Shown: positions 34,101 to 45,534 of the stretch, one piece after another
Layout of the letters: every line of letters starts with the position of its first letter
Position numbering within the stretch: the stretch's first letter is position 1
From: Leucocoprinus leucothites
Lineage: Eukaryota > Basidiomycota > Agaricomycetes > Agaricales > Agaricaceae
Reading direction: 5' to 3'
NCBI GenBank assembly: GCA_013368445.1
Contig: JAACJO010000007.1
Coordinates: 682,001 to 746,000 of the forward strand
DNA length: 64,000 nt
Notes under the pieces: generated by a model
The model's input: only the letters and a program-made list of their open reading frames with translations
Databases searched by the model: none
What the model was told of the DNA's origin: nothing
Made by a program: the position numbers and the translations under genes

Positions 34101-36140
34101 AATCTCCTGCGCTTTTCATCTTGCGTAGCTCACGATCAGCATGAACGACACTTTGGCTTTGTTGCCGAGTTATTGGGGGAGCATTCTGCAATTGATACTG
34201 TCCAGTATCCGATAGACCAAATTTAGTTCGGGTTTGTTCAAAGTGATTGCGGTTTGGAGTGGTTCTTGTACGTGCCAATCCTCGCGACGGTTGTTGTAAG
34301 TTGGAGGGAAGCGGAGAGGTCGCGGCACGACCAAGATGTGGAGCGCGATCAGGTGTAATAGTCTGGTCCTCATCTTCGGGAGACTGGGCGAAGGTTTCTT
34401 GCTGAGTAGAGGGCGGTTCAGGATCGGACATATCGTCATTGTCGGTCACATCGGTTTCGGTATCGCAGTTCGAGCTCCGAGCAGAAGGCAATGGGAAAAC
34501 AGGGGTAGACGGGGGATAGATGGGGGTCATGGGGGTTTTGGCCAAGAGAGGTTCTACTAAAGCCTTCCATGGCCCTTGGAATGGGTTGTTGTCGATGCAC
34601 AGAGTTTGTAATGCTGGAAGCACACAAAGCCAACTGGGCAGGGCATGGAGCTTGTTTCGCCGAATACTGATGGTGTGGAGTTTATCCAAGTCAACCATTG
34701 CATCAGGGAGTGTTGTGATGCCAGTCGAGTCGGCGATGAGAACACGGAGGTTTGCAAGGTCGGCGAGGAAAACGGGGAGGACCCGGAGAGGATTGGAAGC
34801 GACATTAAGTTCTTCCAAATTTGTACATACGGCGAGGACAGGAGGAAGGGCGCCTAAAAAGTTGGCTGAAATATCCAGTGCAAGGAGACTATGGCATATT
34901 TGAGGTAGCATGTTGGTGAGGAAGGTAGGAACGGCATTTGGGGTGGTCGAGGAGCCTATGAGAAGATGTGTTGTGCCTGATGAGTCGTGTTGAGGTCTGC
35001 CGCTCAGAAGAAAAAACCGGGGAATGGACTCACCAGGTTGGACTTGGAGTTGCACAATTGGAGTGTTATCCGCCTGAATGATTAGTCCTCGACCTTCATC
35101 GGCAATCACAGCCGCAGATGTGCGCTCCTCGTCTGGTTCATCAAGTACGGGATCATGATCATCTGCAAGGGGCTGATCATCGTCCGTTTCGTCCTCACTT
35201 AAGCCGACCTCATCTTTTTCATCTACGATCCACCCCATATCGTAGCTAGGTTTTTCCTTCAGATTAGGCGGACTAGTTTCATGGCCATGGCCAGAACTAT
35301 TGTTCCCGAGAGAAGACGAGCGCGAGCGAACACTGGATGAATATGATTCCGACCACCTTCCCTGATCGGGTGGATTCCTGTGCTGAGAAACGCGGCGTGC
35401 TGGAGGTGACTGGTCGCCCTTTGTGAGAATGTAGTCTGGAGCGAGACCCATGGTAGTCGCCGAGTCATCGTCGGCAGACGCAACGTGTACATGGCTGTAG
35501 TCGCCGGAGATCATGGCACTACCAGAGCTGGTGTAGGCCGAGGAACGGGTAGAGGAGGAGCCGGCAGAGGAGAGGGCGGGCGGGGAAGCGAGGTGGTGGG
35601 GTGTGCGGAAGGGGTAGGGGTCGGGGAAGAGAGAGGGGTCGGGGAGATGCATATTGGGAACGGACTTATGGGTTAAGTAGTCTAGATTTGCACGTGGGGT
35701 GGGATTTGAGATTGGATGGTGGATGACATCTGGGGAAGAAAGGTCAGCACGAGTCCCGACGGATGGTAAGCTGGCAACAGCGCTGCTTCTCGCTCAATCC
35801 AGCCCACAAACACATCCAAGCATCGCACAAATACTCCTCCACTCACCGTTTCCATCCTCAGATTCACTCGACCACTCGAGGTACGACCGTCGCACCGCGT
35901 CCTCTCCCTCGGCTTGCCCATCGAGCATCGTGGGTGCTGGTGGCGGAGGGGCGGGAAGTGGTTTTTGCTGGAGCGCGGCGAGTTCTGAGAGCGACGCGTG
36001 GTGAGAATGCTTTGGCGGCGTGGGCGGGGGAACGTCGGGGTCGTGGAGGTTGTGGATCAAGGAGGGAGGGCTGGGAGCGCGACTTTGCTTCAATTTGTTG
36101 CCATCAATTATCTCCACATGTCACCCACTCACATTTCCAT
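31119..36140 (-). CDS. Large Rho guanine-nucleotide exchange factor with leucine-rich repeats (LRR-DH-PH)
   Basis: Ten exons on the minus strand: 36140..36133, 36082..35847, 35729..35034, 34976..32708, 32655..32311, 32259..31944, 31890..31694, 31634..31354, 31291..31214, 31153..31119; 1,486 aa. After a disordered N-terminus come LRRs (about 320-450: L-L-A-L-D-I-S-A-N-F-L-G-A-L-P, L-E-E-L-N-V-A-S-N-P-L). Then there are about 600 disordered residues and a DH domain (about 1065-1310) opening I-L-L-T-E-R-T-Y-V-K-G-L-Q-E-L-V. The DH domain holds L-L-P-V-Q-R-I-P-R-Y-R-L-L, the conserved helix that contacts Rho. A PH-like segment (about 1355-1480) closes the protein. It should activate Rho/Cdc42-type GTPases in polarity. 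The 8-nt first exon is my best solution but uncertain; ATG 35652 is the fallback start. The 57-nt intron 34977..35033 has no stop and length 3n. Confidence 0.88.
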
Positions 36141-37049
36141 CCTTTCAAACCCTCTATGTCCTGCCTATCACCTGCCAGAGGTTGTGTGCTTCTTGAGGGT
36201 CGTGTGCCGCTGCTGAGCAACGGACGGGTTCGAGGGTAAAGCTTGTGCAAAGGGTAACAGAATGATGCTAGGTCAAACAGCCACCCGAGCATCCCAGTTT
36301 TCTATGTAAGTACTCCGTGGCGTAGGCATCTGATCGTCAATGTCCCGAGTCCTACTTACACCGAACCCTTGTCGCCCGCCCAATTCCCAACGTCACCTGT
36401 GCACTGGCACTGACAACTCGTGTTCATCACCATATCTACTTCCGTGCATCTCCTCTGTACATCCTCCCTCCTCTCTTGGCCTCGGCCCTCTCGTGTTCTC
36501 CCAGCTCCTTTTCTGGCGCCGCGGCGCCTTCTTGTCCCCCCAAAGGAACTCGAAAATCTCATGCCCGGCGACTCCCGTGCATCAACCCTCCTGCTATCTA
36601 TAGCCACGCTCAAGTCGGGACAGCTGCTGGGAAGATTCTCAATTATCATCCGTGGTCTGCTCTCCTACATAATTCATTGAGTCTATCCGAAATTCAGACT
36701 GTCTTCTACTGCCTTTGGAGTACGGCAATTTTGTATAATACACAGCCCCTCGGTTTCCCACCGACAAAGAAAAAATTGCAAAGCTCTCAGTCTCATCTCA
36801 TGTCCCTGATGGTTGCCATCGCCATCCCGTACTCTCCCTGATAGCATACCGATGCTATCTCTGGTTAACACCTTTGATCTGACAACAGTCCAAAAAAAAA
36901 ATGTCTATCACTTTTAATAGCGTGTTCCAAGAAATTCATTCAGGGACCTACTCCAGCTTATAGATTCATAGCGCGAAAGCCGGCCTCATGATGCCAACTG
37001 ACACACATACATAATAAGATTGCGCCCATGTCTAACAGTCATGCAATAT
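36141..37049. other. Intergenic region upstream of the RhoGEF gene
   Basis: 909 bp between the RhoGEF start and the ELP4 stop, both on the minus strand. It should contain the RhoGEF promoter and ELP4 3' UTR. Open frames are short and of odd composition. An unrecognised further 5' exon of the RhoGEF gene could lie here. Confidence 0.45.
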
Positions 37050-38655
37050 CTAAAAATCGTAGAGATCTGGCCGGTCTGACTGAAAGGCAACCGATTTCTT
37101 CTTCTTTTTTGGCTTCACCTCCAGGCTCTCTTCCGTCGCGCCCTCAGGCGGGGGTGGCGCACTAGGAGTCTCCAGGCACACATCAACCTTTGCCAGCTGC
37201 GCTGCCTTGTTACTGTTCGCTTCCAATGTACCCCGCCCGCTGGCACCTGCGCTTCCGACGCCAATCGTTGATTGGATGATATCACTTGCAACAACAGGTG
37301 TCGTCCGTCTTTCGGACACGCCCCCTTCCAGATCCAAATGTAGCGTTTCAAATATAAGTCGCTTTCGCGTGCATTTAAACGCGAGATTATTCTCTCCACC
37401 GCCACCCGAGGCAGACGCCGACGCTGAAAGTCCACGAAGGGTCGAAAACCGATCGCTCGGTGGCACAACCATATGCGGAGCAGGGAGCGTATCAATATGC
37501 ACTATTCCATGATGAGATGGGAATGTACCAGAGAGTGATGGATCAGCTGTGTGAAAAGAATTCAATCAGCTTTTCACAACTCAAAGAAACACCCCGTCTC
37601 ATGGCGTTAAGCGGCACGATCTCGAGGCGCTTAGGGAGCAGTCACCAACCTGAAAAAGCAGCCAGGGAGACAGCCGCGTCACTAAGCCACCCTAGCCTCT
37701 GACGCCAACCTACGCCACCCCAAGTCTCTTTGGAGATGTGCGGAGGCAGGCCCACAGAGGCGCAAGCTGTTGGATGCTTCCGCAGAGTTGACCGGAGAGA
37801 ATACAAGAAGAACGCGAGATTCTATGAAACGTCGATCAGCAAAGCAGGCACGGGTAAAACGCTTCCAATCACCTGGCTAGTGAGGCTTCCCCAGAACGGG
37901 GAACCCAACCACGGTATGCAGACTCTGATAGGGGTATTTCCACCTTCTTGAGATATCAGAACTTCTGAAAGTCTTTGGAGAACCTCGGTGGTAGAGGGTT
38001 GTTCTGGCCTGCGTGCGACTTTCAGACAGATCAATTGACCCCCTTGCAATGCTGTCTGCACGACAGAGTCTGGAACGCGTACAGACAGATCGAAGGTATG
38101 GCAATAATCATCAGAAGGCCTGTGTTAAATGAATGTTCCATGCGTTGAGCTACCTCCTTGTTCGAAACCAGTGTCGAGACTCACATACAATGATGACGAT
38201 TTTACAGATGTCTGGAACTGCTTCATCTGTTCGTAGCGCCATGCGATCTTGATTTTCTGATCCTGCCCTTTAACCTGCTCCTCATCATCACTATCTACAC
38301 CATTTCCACTGCCACTGCCTCCTTTCGACTCGGATGTCGTGTAGCTTTTAGGATACCACATGACATCACGGACGAAGTCTTCGGGATCACGGTCAACGAC
38401 CACCACACGATGTCCACAGGCCAATCCCTCAGCAACAAAGTACTTCTGCACGAGAGAACCATACGACGAGTGCAAGTCCGGAGCTAGAATCAGCATATTG
38501 CACGACAAAGGCAATCCTCCTCCCAAAATGTCGTCTAGGGATGGTATACCCGTCGAAGTGATGATGGTCGACGAAGCCGCAGGAGAAGGCCGAGTCCCCG
38601 GGTATGAAGGAAGTGTCGGTGTCTTCGCTGCGCCTTTTCTTTTGAAAGAAGACAT
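37050..38655 (-). CDS. ELP4: Elongator complex subunit 4
   Basis: Four exons on the minus strand: 38655..38189, 38119..37873, 37821..37650, 37546..37050; 460 aa. Elp4 belongs to the RecA-like Elp4-5-6 ring of Elongator, which is needed for wobble-uridine modification of tRNAs. Recognisable blocks: G-I-P-S-L-D-D-I-L-G-G-G-L-P, Y-F-V-A-E-G-L-A-C-G-H, A-W-R-Y-E-Q-M-K-Q-F, H-P-T-A-C-A-S-V-G-L-P-P-H, R-L-G-W-L-S-D-A, and F-P-S-H-H-G-I-V-H-I-D-T-L-P-A-P-H. The reconstruction joins frames that look unrelated when read alone. An acidic insert lies after the first third, and the tail ends with a basic K-K-K-K-K-S-V run. Divergent from IMP1 with 224 bp between starts. Confidence 0.93.
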
Positions 38656-38879
38656 GGGTGTCGACGGTGCGACGGAGTGTTGACTGCTTCTCGTATGGAC
38701 GCTACTTTTTGATAGTTTTGCTCAAAAAGAGATTAGATAGAGCAAAACGATTGGATGACTATGTTTGCCCTTTTCGGTCAATCCCGTTTTTCAGTAGCCC
38801 TCGTGAGCTTCGGCTTGAACAGTTCGCACCTCGTTCATACCCTTTTCCCCTATGTCATCGTGAAAATTCGGGTGCCAAC

Positions 38880-39595
38880 ATGATCAAAACCGCTTCTGAT
38901 GTTTTTAGGAGCGTTTTGCGGGACGTTAGAAACAGGCAACGATTAATTCGACGCGCTGGCATGGTTTGCCTCCATGTAGGTACTGTTTACTAACTACTTT
39001 CCCCATCTCAACCGCTGAAAACGTATCATTCAGGTTGCAAACATTGCGTGCGGTATTCATCTGTGCACGCAATACTTATTACGTGTTTCGTTCGTGAGCT
39101 ACATGTTCCTCATTCCGCCGATCTCCTGCTGAGAGTTCTCACAAGATGGATGGCCCATCCATGTTCCCAACCCTAGCTGGCAAAGGCGAGATTGTCATCG
39201 AGGACCGCCTCACTTTACGATTCTTCCCGGACCGAATTACACGAGGAGACCTTGTCGTACTCAAAAGCCCAATCATGCCGGAACGCATAATATGCAAGCG
39301 TGTCTTAGGACTCCCGGGTGACATTGTCTGTGTCGATCCCACAGGAGAAACGGCTCCATCTACAGAGCACATCGTCGTACCCAAAGGGCATATCTGGATA
39401 AGCGGTGACAACGCGCCTTTTTCACGAGACTCGAGGGTTTATGGCCCGGTTTCCATGTCATTGCTTCAGGGGAAGCTGTTAACAAGGGTAATTCATAATG
39501 TCTCTCCATGCACATGCCAGTTCTGACACCAAAACCAGGTCTGGCCAATCTCGAAAATCACGGTCTTCAAGAATCCCTTGACATATATTGATTGA
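38880..39595 (+). CDS. IMP1: Mitochondrial inner membrane protease subunit 1
   Basis: Four exons: 38880..38975, 39034..39093, 39146..39487, 39539..39595; 184 aa. Imp1 is a signal-peptidase-type Ser/Lys protease that removes sorting signals from proteins on the outer face of the inner membrane. The catalytic Ser is in D-G-P-S-M-F-P-T (Ser57) and the Lys in C-K-R-V-L-G-L-P-G-D (Lys103). The family box S-G-D-N-A-P-F-S-R-D-S-R-V-Y-G-P-V follows. A hydrophobic segment precedes the Ser box. The next gene, TTC1-like, runs in the opposite direction and its stop lies 21 bp from this one, so the 3' UTRs must overlap. Confidence 0.93.
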
Positions 39596-39616
39596 CTTTC
39601 GCAAACTGGAAGACAG

Positions 39617-40643
39617 TCACTGTCTTTCAAAATTCACCGAGTAGCCGCCCTGTCCATTTGGCACAAACTTGAAATTGTCCGTTGATAGGCCAAAATTACC
39701 TGGTACAGACGTCAGCTCTCCAGTCGCTAGCACGATCGAAAATAACCGTACCAAGGAAGCTGTTGCCGAGAGTTTTAAACTTGTCCATCATCTCGGCGGT
39801 TTCATGTTTTTGTGCAGTGTCGAGACGCGGCTTGAGTTTCTGGAGCTTGTTTCGGACTTCATTGGACTCATTGCCAGCTGGGAGTATCTCTAGTAGCACA
39901 TTGTAGTCTGAAGTTTTAGTCGAATAAGCAGTCAGATCATCGATCGCGATAAAACCTGACGATGAACCTTCTTGTGCGGATGACAGTGATGACCAACTGT
40001 TCAAGATTTCATTTGAGGCTGCCCGCCGTTGCAATGCTTTCACATATTTTGGATCGTCTTTTAGCGCTTTTTATGTTGTTAGATTGTATGCAGTATGCTG
40101 TCCGAAACACAAACCTCGAGTACACGCTTCAACAGCTAGCTTATGCTCTCCCTCCCCGAATTCTGATATCAATTCAAGACAGCCGTGTCCTGCTCAAACT
40201 TGACTCACCAACTTTACGTGACATGCCCCGATGTTGGCATTGAGGATTGCTCTGAGCGTCATACAAGTTTTCTCAGTATCTGGATCAAGGACCTCTTCTC
40301 CCGCCAATTCTACATCCGCGGCAGGGGGTGGACCACCCTCCGGCGACTCGTCCTCCTTGTTGGTCGTTTCTGTATCTGGTGAGGTATTGGATCGTCCATC
40401 CTGAAAAGCAGTCTGCCTTTGTGGCACAAAGACAATAGCAGACTCGTAAGCTGACAGTGCTTCCTGCCAATCTCCTCTGCGGAAATAGTCGTTGCCTTCG
40501 GCCTTTCTTACATTTGCTTCCCGAATCCTATCCTGTTTAAGCCAAGAAATCAGCGAAGGCCTGTTGAAACCTAGTTGACAACTAACTTCTGTCGGCAGTG
40601 ACTCAGCGGCTAATGGTACGCGTACTGTAGCTGCCTCGGTCAT
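39617..40643 (-). CDS. TTC1-like tetratricopeptide repeat protein
   Basis: Six exons on the minus strand: 40643..40587, 40532..40209, 40139..40115, 40066..39968, 39907..39752, 39699..39617; 247 aa. TPR helices are clear at A-E-G-N-D-Y-F-R-R-G-D-W-Q-E-A-L-S-A-Y, I-L-N-A-N-I-G-A-C-H-V-K-L and A-L-K-D-D-P-K-Y-V-K-A-L-Q-R-R-A. The tail N-F-G-L-S-T-D-N-F-K-F resembles the C-terminus of TTC1, a TPR co-chaperone that contacts Hsp70/Hsp90. An acidic, Pro-rich insert (about 60-90) interrupts the first repeat pair. The 60-nt intron 39908..39967 contains no stop and keeps frame if retained. Function is inferred from family resemblance. Confidence 0.82.
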
Positions 40644-40888
40644 GACAGTGGTGTGGCAAAGACCTTACTGATCCGCTCACTCAAGATGAATGTTCTCATT
40701 GAATGGTAGTTGCCTTATTTAGATTTCTACCGGCCGATCGATGACGACACACAAGTGATGCCGACGAACGACTGGCACTGATTTATTCACTGTACACTTT
40801 CCAAGCACCCTGGAATATTAGATAAGGGCTCGTTTATTTGATTCCTCTTCTGCAAAGTCTTCTGCCTCACACTTTTTCTCTCCTAGAC
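40644..40888. promoter_or_regulatory. Divergent promoter TTC1-like / SDR1
   Basis: 245 bp between the two start codons; no firm element picked out. Confidence 0.4.
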
Positions 40889-41969
40889 ATGCCCGGAATT
40901 GAACAAAGTAAATGTATCCTTGTGACTGGTGCCACTGCCGGAATTGGTCGTTCTCTGGCTCTTGCGCTTGCCAGATTACCGTCCAAACCCCAGGTTATCG
41001 CCACGGGCCGCCGACAGCATAGGCTTGATGAGCTCAAGAGTGCCGGTCTTGAGGTTGTCCAGCTGGAACTCGATACTGATGCGGCTTCACTCAAGAAGTT
41101 TGTCGACTCTAACCTCGAAAAATATCCACAAGTGTGTACTAGCCATGATTTACTTCAGATAGCTTTCTGATCTGAAAGTTGACATAACTCATTTAGCTTG
41201 ATGCGGTCATTCTGAATGCTGGTGTTCAATATGAATTCTATTTTGACAAAGAGATTGATGTTTCCAGTGGGTCGTATCCGATGCGAGGTTTACCACTAAT
41301 ACCAACAACAATACCAGAGTTCCAAGCTGAACTGAACATCAATTACACGTCTATTACCACCATTGTTGCTTATCTTTTGCCCCATTTTCTTAAGCTCTCG
41401 GTGCGTGGCCCCGGATTTCTTCAACAGCATACCGGCAGACTGACAGTCCTCAAAGGATGCCGGTCGTCCTTCCTTCATTGTGCCAGTCACTGCCGGACTG
41501 GGTATCGTCCCAGCCGTCTGGTGTCCCGGGTATTCTGCATCAAAAGCAGCACTTCGTTCCTTCACCCTCAGCCTACGAGTTCAACTCCAGGATAAAGGAA
41601 CCAAGGTCAATGTTCTAGAGATTATTCCACCGTGAGTGGCCTTAGGGTTCATGGGCCCGTCATATCCTTCTTTAACTCCTTTGACAGCCTCGTTGAATCG
41701 GAGTTGCATGACGGTAAATGTCTCACCGCTGAGATAAAGAATTTCGGGAACTGATCCGAGATTTATCTATTTATCTAGAAGCAGGCACTACGGAAAACCT
41801 CACAAACTTCTGGATGCCCTTGGATAAGTACACAGAGCTCACTATAGAAGGGCTAAAGAAAGGAGACCTCACTATCACTACCGGCAATTCTCTTACTTGG
41901 TATGAGAAGCACGAGAACGGAAAAGAGGAAAATGCTCATCAATATCTGGGGATGAGGAAGAAGTGGTGA
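40889..41969 (+). CDS. Short-chain dehydrogenase/reductase, copy 1 (catalytic Ser replaced by Ala)
   Basis: Six exons: 40889..41131, 41197..41266, 41318..41400, 41447..41631, 41688..41713, 41779..41969; 265 aa. Rossmann fold with the cofactor loop T-G-A-T-A-G-I-G-R, the Asn motif L-N-A-G, and the Y-S-A-S-K catalytic box (Tyr161, Lys165). At the position of the third catalytic residue, 13 before Tyr, the copy-2 neighbour has Ser; here it is Ala148 (codon 41492..41494, context V-T-A-G-L). The G-R-R after the second strand suggests NADP. This resembles DltE/YdfG-like oxidoreductases of unknown substrate. It and the next gene arose by tandem duplication: all five intron positions match. It may have lost or shifted activity. 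Confidence 0.9.
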
Positions 41970-42573
41970 TTCCACTGGAGCCCCTGCAGTGTTTGCTGAT
42001 CAGTATACCATATGATCCGTGTGTGCACCGTAGCGAGGCTTCTCAGCCGATATAGAGTGGGGAATTTTAAGTGGATTACCACCTAGTACCTGAGAGCGAA
42101 AGGAACAAACTACAGAAATTATCGACTGTCGTTCTTGTATTTGATAGAAGACTCTCAGGACGGCGACATCTAGCCTCTACGGTCTCATCGATCGTATGCC
42201 CGGTAACAAAACACTCTGACCGGGACCACCATTTTTGTTCCTTCTCTCCATACCCTTCGACAACTTTGAATTAACCTCTACGGAAAATTATTGGCCAAAT
42301 ATATTCAGTGGGTTTTGCCAGTGGTACCAATCTCCAACAAGCCCATCCATCTGTAGATTGGCAGCGGAGAGGAGTGGCGTCGCTTCACGTATCTTGATGA
42401 GATTACTGGAGTGACCCAGCCAAGGAACAGAGGTATAAAGGCTACCCGGTTCACAGGCACATCCCCTTCATTGGCTGGGAAATATTCAAAAGACTCGCTT
42501 GCCGCTGAGTCTATCCTCCATATCGCTGCTTCTTCTCCCCTAAAACACCTCCATTGAAAATATTGACAAAATC
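41970..42573. promoter_or_regulatory. Spacer between the SDR copies with a TATA-like box
   Basis: 604 bp. GGTATAAAGG at about 42431..42440 is a good TATA box about 135 bp before the copy-2 start. No leftover coding piece of a third SDR copy is seen. Confidence 0.5.
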
Positions 42574-43683
42574 ATGCCCGGAATAGATCTCAGCAAATGT
42601 GTCTTGATCACAGGGGCTACGGCTGGCATTGGTCGCGCTCTGGCACACAAAATCAAAGAGCTGCCTAGCAAACCGCAGGTCATCGTCGCAGGTAGACGTC
42701 AAGAACGTCTGGACGAGCTCGCAGATGAAGGGTTTGAAACATATAGAATGGATGTCGGTTCCGATAGAGCTACACTGAAGAAGGACGTCGAGATCCTCCT
42801 GGCCAGATACCCTGATGTCGGTTGTTCCTTTAGCAGGCTTCTTCTGTCAGTGATTAACTTTTGATACCATAATCTTGGTGCTGGTAGCTGGATACGGTTA
42901 TCCTCAATGCCGGGATTCAACGAGAATTCGACTTCACCAAGGAAGTGGACCTTGAAAGTGAGCATATGTATCATCCTGCCATGGCCGTTCTTATCATATC
43001 AAAATAGAGATCGACTACGAAATAAACGTAAATTACAATTCTGTTGTTGCCCTCACCACCTATTTCCTTCCCCAACTGCTAAATCTTGGCGTTAGTTTCT
43101 TCCCTTGTTGTACAATCTTGGCATTCACCTGATCACACTTCCTTTGCAGTCGCGAGGCCGCCAGTGTTTCATTGTTACTGTAACCTCTGGCCTCTCCATC
43201 ATCCCTAGCCCTAAAGTGCCAAACTATTGTGCCTCCAAGGCTGCTGTCCATTCCTTGACCCTCTGTCTTCAAGCCCAGTTGGCTGGAACGGGCGTGAACG
43301 TTCTAGAAATAAGCCCTCCGTAAGTCTGCGACCGCATCCTCTTAGCAACCGTATGCAATCACAAGACCTCTGCGCTCACACATTTACGGTTTTTGTTGTA
43401 ATCTTAAAGCCTCGTTGAGTCCGAGCTACACGATGGTGAGTAATTTTGGTTCCATCCGTCTGAGTTATGAGCGCCGGGTTGCTGATAGTTCTTTCTGGTA
43501 GCTGAGGGAACGACGGAAGCTCTGTCTAAGTTTTGGATGCCTCTCGAGGAATTTGTCACCATCGTTACTAAAGGGCTCATTGCGGGTACCCCGTTTATTG
43601 GTGCTGGAACAAGCGCAGATGTCTGGAACAGATTCGAGAAAGGCAAGGAGGAAATTGTTGCTCGACTGTGGAAGGCTTTTTAG
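42574..43683 (+). CDS. Short-chain dehydrogenase/reductase, copy 2
   Basis: Six exons: 42574..42816, 42888..42957, 43008..43090, 43150..43319, 43410..43435, 43502..43683; 257 aa. Same architecture as copy 1: T-G-A-T-A-G-I-G-R, L-N-A-G-I, then S-G-L-S-I-I-P...Y-C-A-S-K with Ser145, Tyr158 and Lys162 all present, so this copy should be active. Exon lengths 243, 70, 83 and 26 are identical to copy 1; exons 4 and 6 differ by 15 and 9 nt. The shared P-L-V-E-S-E-L-H-D across exon 5 marks a substrate-loop helix. Cofactor is probably NADP(H); substrate unknown. Confidence 0.92.
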
Positions 43684-44044
43684 AAACCGTTGATCCAAGA
43701 ACGATGGCATAGTATGTATTTTGGGCGTCGTTTTAGATCTTGGACATAGACATACGAAAAAAGTAAAAATGACGGCCTATTGTAGCAAATTTCAGCCAGT
43801 CGAATTTTACGCTTTTAGGAACCTCTTGCGAGCCTGGGGTATGGGGCTCGGGAAGGGCTAGGGGCTAAACTGGCTATCTAGTCCCCATCTGGCCAAAGTC
43901 ATGATAACATCATCATGGAGGAGTCACTAGCCGAGTCATCAAAATTTGAAGCGCATATTTAGTATCCATCAGTAGATATCAGTGCACGCGCATTCTGACC
44001 ACTTTTTTCCTGGATCCTTACGTTCAAACACATCGGATAACATC
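43684..44044. other. Intergenic, upstream of LYS1
   Basis: 361 bp holding the SDR2 3' flank and LYS1 promoter; no gene seen. Confidence 0.5.
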
Positions 44045-45314
<1,270 letters not shown>

Positions 45315-45534
45315 ATGAATATGTGGGAAAGTGATGCCAAGTGTATGGTTGCCATGTGTAGTTTGTGTTGTGATTGTAGTCTGCTCTCAACGTCGTTGTC
45401 CTCCCGCCTGATCAATCTGAGAGCTGAGTGAGAGATACTAATACCCCTTCTACATATTCTACCTTGCTTCCTTCCTACTCTCTTCTTTTTTCTTTCCGTG
45501 GCTGGCCACTACTTTTCTTCTCTCATTCATCTCC

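Noticed and set aside
33115..34903. Plus-strand frames opposite the RhoGEF gene
   Set aside because: Antisense to a 2.3-kb coding exon with clear LRR content.
35794..36117. Start of the RhoGEF at 36117 (M-E-I-I-D-G-N)
   Set aside because: The codon is GTG, not ATG; a spliced 8-nt ATG exon at 36140 fits instead, with ATG 35652 as fallback.
37050..40643. ELP4, IMP1 and the TTC1-like gene as a functional cluster
   Set aside because: They act in tRNA modification, mitochondrial proteolysis and co-chaperone work; adjacency alone does not support a joint pathway.
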